Translations under genes and position numbers: made by a program
The notes under the pieces: model-generated
Seen by the model: only the letters and a program-made list of their open reading frames with translations
Database searches by the model: none
Told to the model about the DNA's origin: nothing
Assembly (NCBI GenBank): GCA_023390335.1
Contig: JAEWCZ010000044.1
Location: 1-64,000 of the forward strand
DNA length: 64,000 nucleotides
Source of the DNA: Bacillota bacterium
GTDB taxonomy: Bacteria > Bacillota > Clostridia > Acetivibrionales > DSM-1351
Reading direction: 5' to 3'
Shown here: positions 63,541 to 64,000 of the stretch, in pieces
Layout of the letters: the number at the start of each line of letters is the position of its first letter
Position numbering within the stretch: the first letter of the stretch is position 1

Positions 63541-63996
63541 TTATCTAAGCCCCACAAATTTTTCCCATCCTCCTAATGTTGCAATCGTTTTATCCCCCAA
63601 CCGCATTCTGTAAAAATCAATATATCCTTGTAGTATACCATAGTCGGCCGAGGCCTTATGTTTTATTGTGCTAAAGCCTTGTGGCAATGCTGGGTTGCAT
63701 GATATAAATTTAAGCTGCTGAGTTTTTAAATCATATTCCCAATTTTCACGTAATGTTGAGCTATATTTGCTGAAAATCCTATATGAACTGAAGTCTTGGG
63801 AATTTTCCTTATATCCATATTCAAAACTCATAGAGTAGGACAAATGTATCTTAGAATCACCATCATAATCTGCAGAAGCAGAAAAATAAGCATTTGCCTC
63901 AGGTTCAACTATCTGTGGGAAGAATAAAGTACTACCTTTGATAGGATACTCCCCGGCAACAGAACCATCTGGATTATACCAAATTTCATCATACAT
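63541..63996 (-). CDS. Unknown beta-rich protein, probably 5'-truncated by the window
   Basis: At least 151 residues. Alternating polar/hydrophobic strands with aromatic residues (YDEIWYNPDGSVAGEYPI, ANAYFSASADYDGDSKIHLSYSM) and a helical C-terminal part (DYGILQGYIDFYRMRLGD) are seen. An ATG lies 4 bases from the window end with no visible ribosome binding site, so the real start probably lies beyond 64000. No family is recognised. Confidence 0.6.
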   Translation of the reverse strand: MYDEIWYNPDGSVAGEYPIKGSTLFFPQIVEPEANAYFSASADYDGDSKIHLSYSMSFEYGYKENSQDFSSYRIFSKYSSTLRENWEYDLKTQQLKFISCNPALPQGFSTIKHKASADYGILQGYIDFYRMRLGDKTIATLGGWEKFVGLR

Positions 63997-64000
63997 TTGT

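Noticed and set aside
1..64000. rRNA, tRNA or a replication origin
   Set aside because: No tRNA cloverleaf ends, rRNA-like blocks or clustered DnaA-type boxes were noticed on reading; a dedicated scan was not possible.

Overview
The window looks like the chromosome of a mesophilic, cellulosome-forming Clostridia member, most likely Ruminiclostridium (the Clostridium cellulolyticum/papyrosolvens group). The basis is low overall GC, Gram-positive ribosome binding sites, two secreted polysaccharide-degrading enzymes ending in type I dockerins (a GH5 cellulase and a PL11 rhamnogalacturonan lyase), an SLH-anchored surface protein and a spore-coat type manganese catalase gene. Species assignment is inference. 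No rRNA, tRNA or CRISPR array was seen.

Layout. (1) 1-3590: the decayed edge of an integrative conjugative element (ICE), holding a giant methylase/helicase gene broken by a frameshift and a nonsense codon, plus one ICE accessory gene. (2) 3592-14507: a cotJC-like manganese catalase gene split in two by a 10.48-kb element. The element carries a large serine recombinase next to its right end, a 46-codon ORF, a 2526-residue beta-helix/LamG/CBM9/FN3/SLH surface protein, and what looks like a truncated group II intron. Joining the flanks at a shared GA dinucleotide restores the catalase reading frame exactly, and joining the element ends gives a symmetric attP. The first third of the catalase gene is also absent, cut at the ICE edge. 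(3) 14588-34210: a type I secretion system (membrane fusion protein and ABC exporter) beside a 5239-residue RTX protein with 30 repeat modules. (4) 34458-46783: a biosynthetic gene cluster, all on the minus strand. It has two tandem glycosyltransferases, a stand-alone adenylation-carrier protein whose specificity code reads as glycine, an acyl carrier protein, two related proteins of unknown function, a DUF89 protein, a ThiS-like/ThiF-like/JAMM sulfur-carrier set, a SUMF1-fold protein, a MATE exporter, and a LuxR-type regulator whose frame is broken at a run of ten A. (5) 46997-49825: housekeeping and small genes, including DUF1259, MYG1 and a MerR/GPP34 pair. (6) 50027-54109: cellulosomal GH5 and PL11. 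(7) 54315-64000: VOC protein, methyltransferase, alpha/beta hydrolase, a LytTR/DUF3021 pair, a PadR-DUF1048-DUF1048-DrrA/B operon, a DUF6271-like protein, a GyrI-like protein and a partial gene.

How the parts work together. The two T1SS genes lie directly downstream of the RTX gene and probably export it. The biosynthetic cluster reads as a small-molecule pathway: glycine loading, sulfur transfer through a GG-ending carrier, glycosylation and MATE export, under a possibly switchable regulator. I do not recognise it as a described pathway. The split cotJC resembles developmentally excised intervening elements of sporulation genes, but the missing 5' part means it could also be a relic. All functions are read from the sequence by eye and no database search was run.
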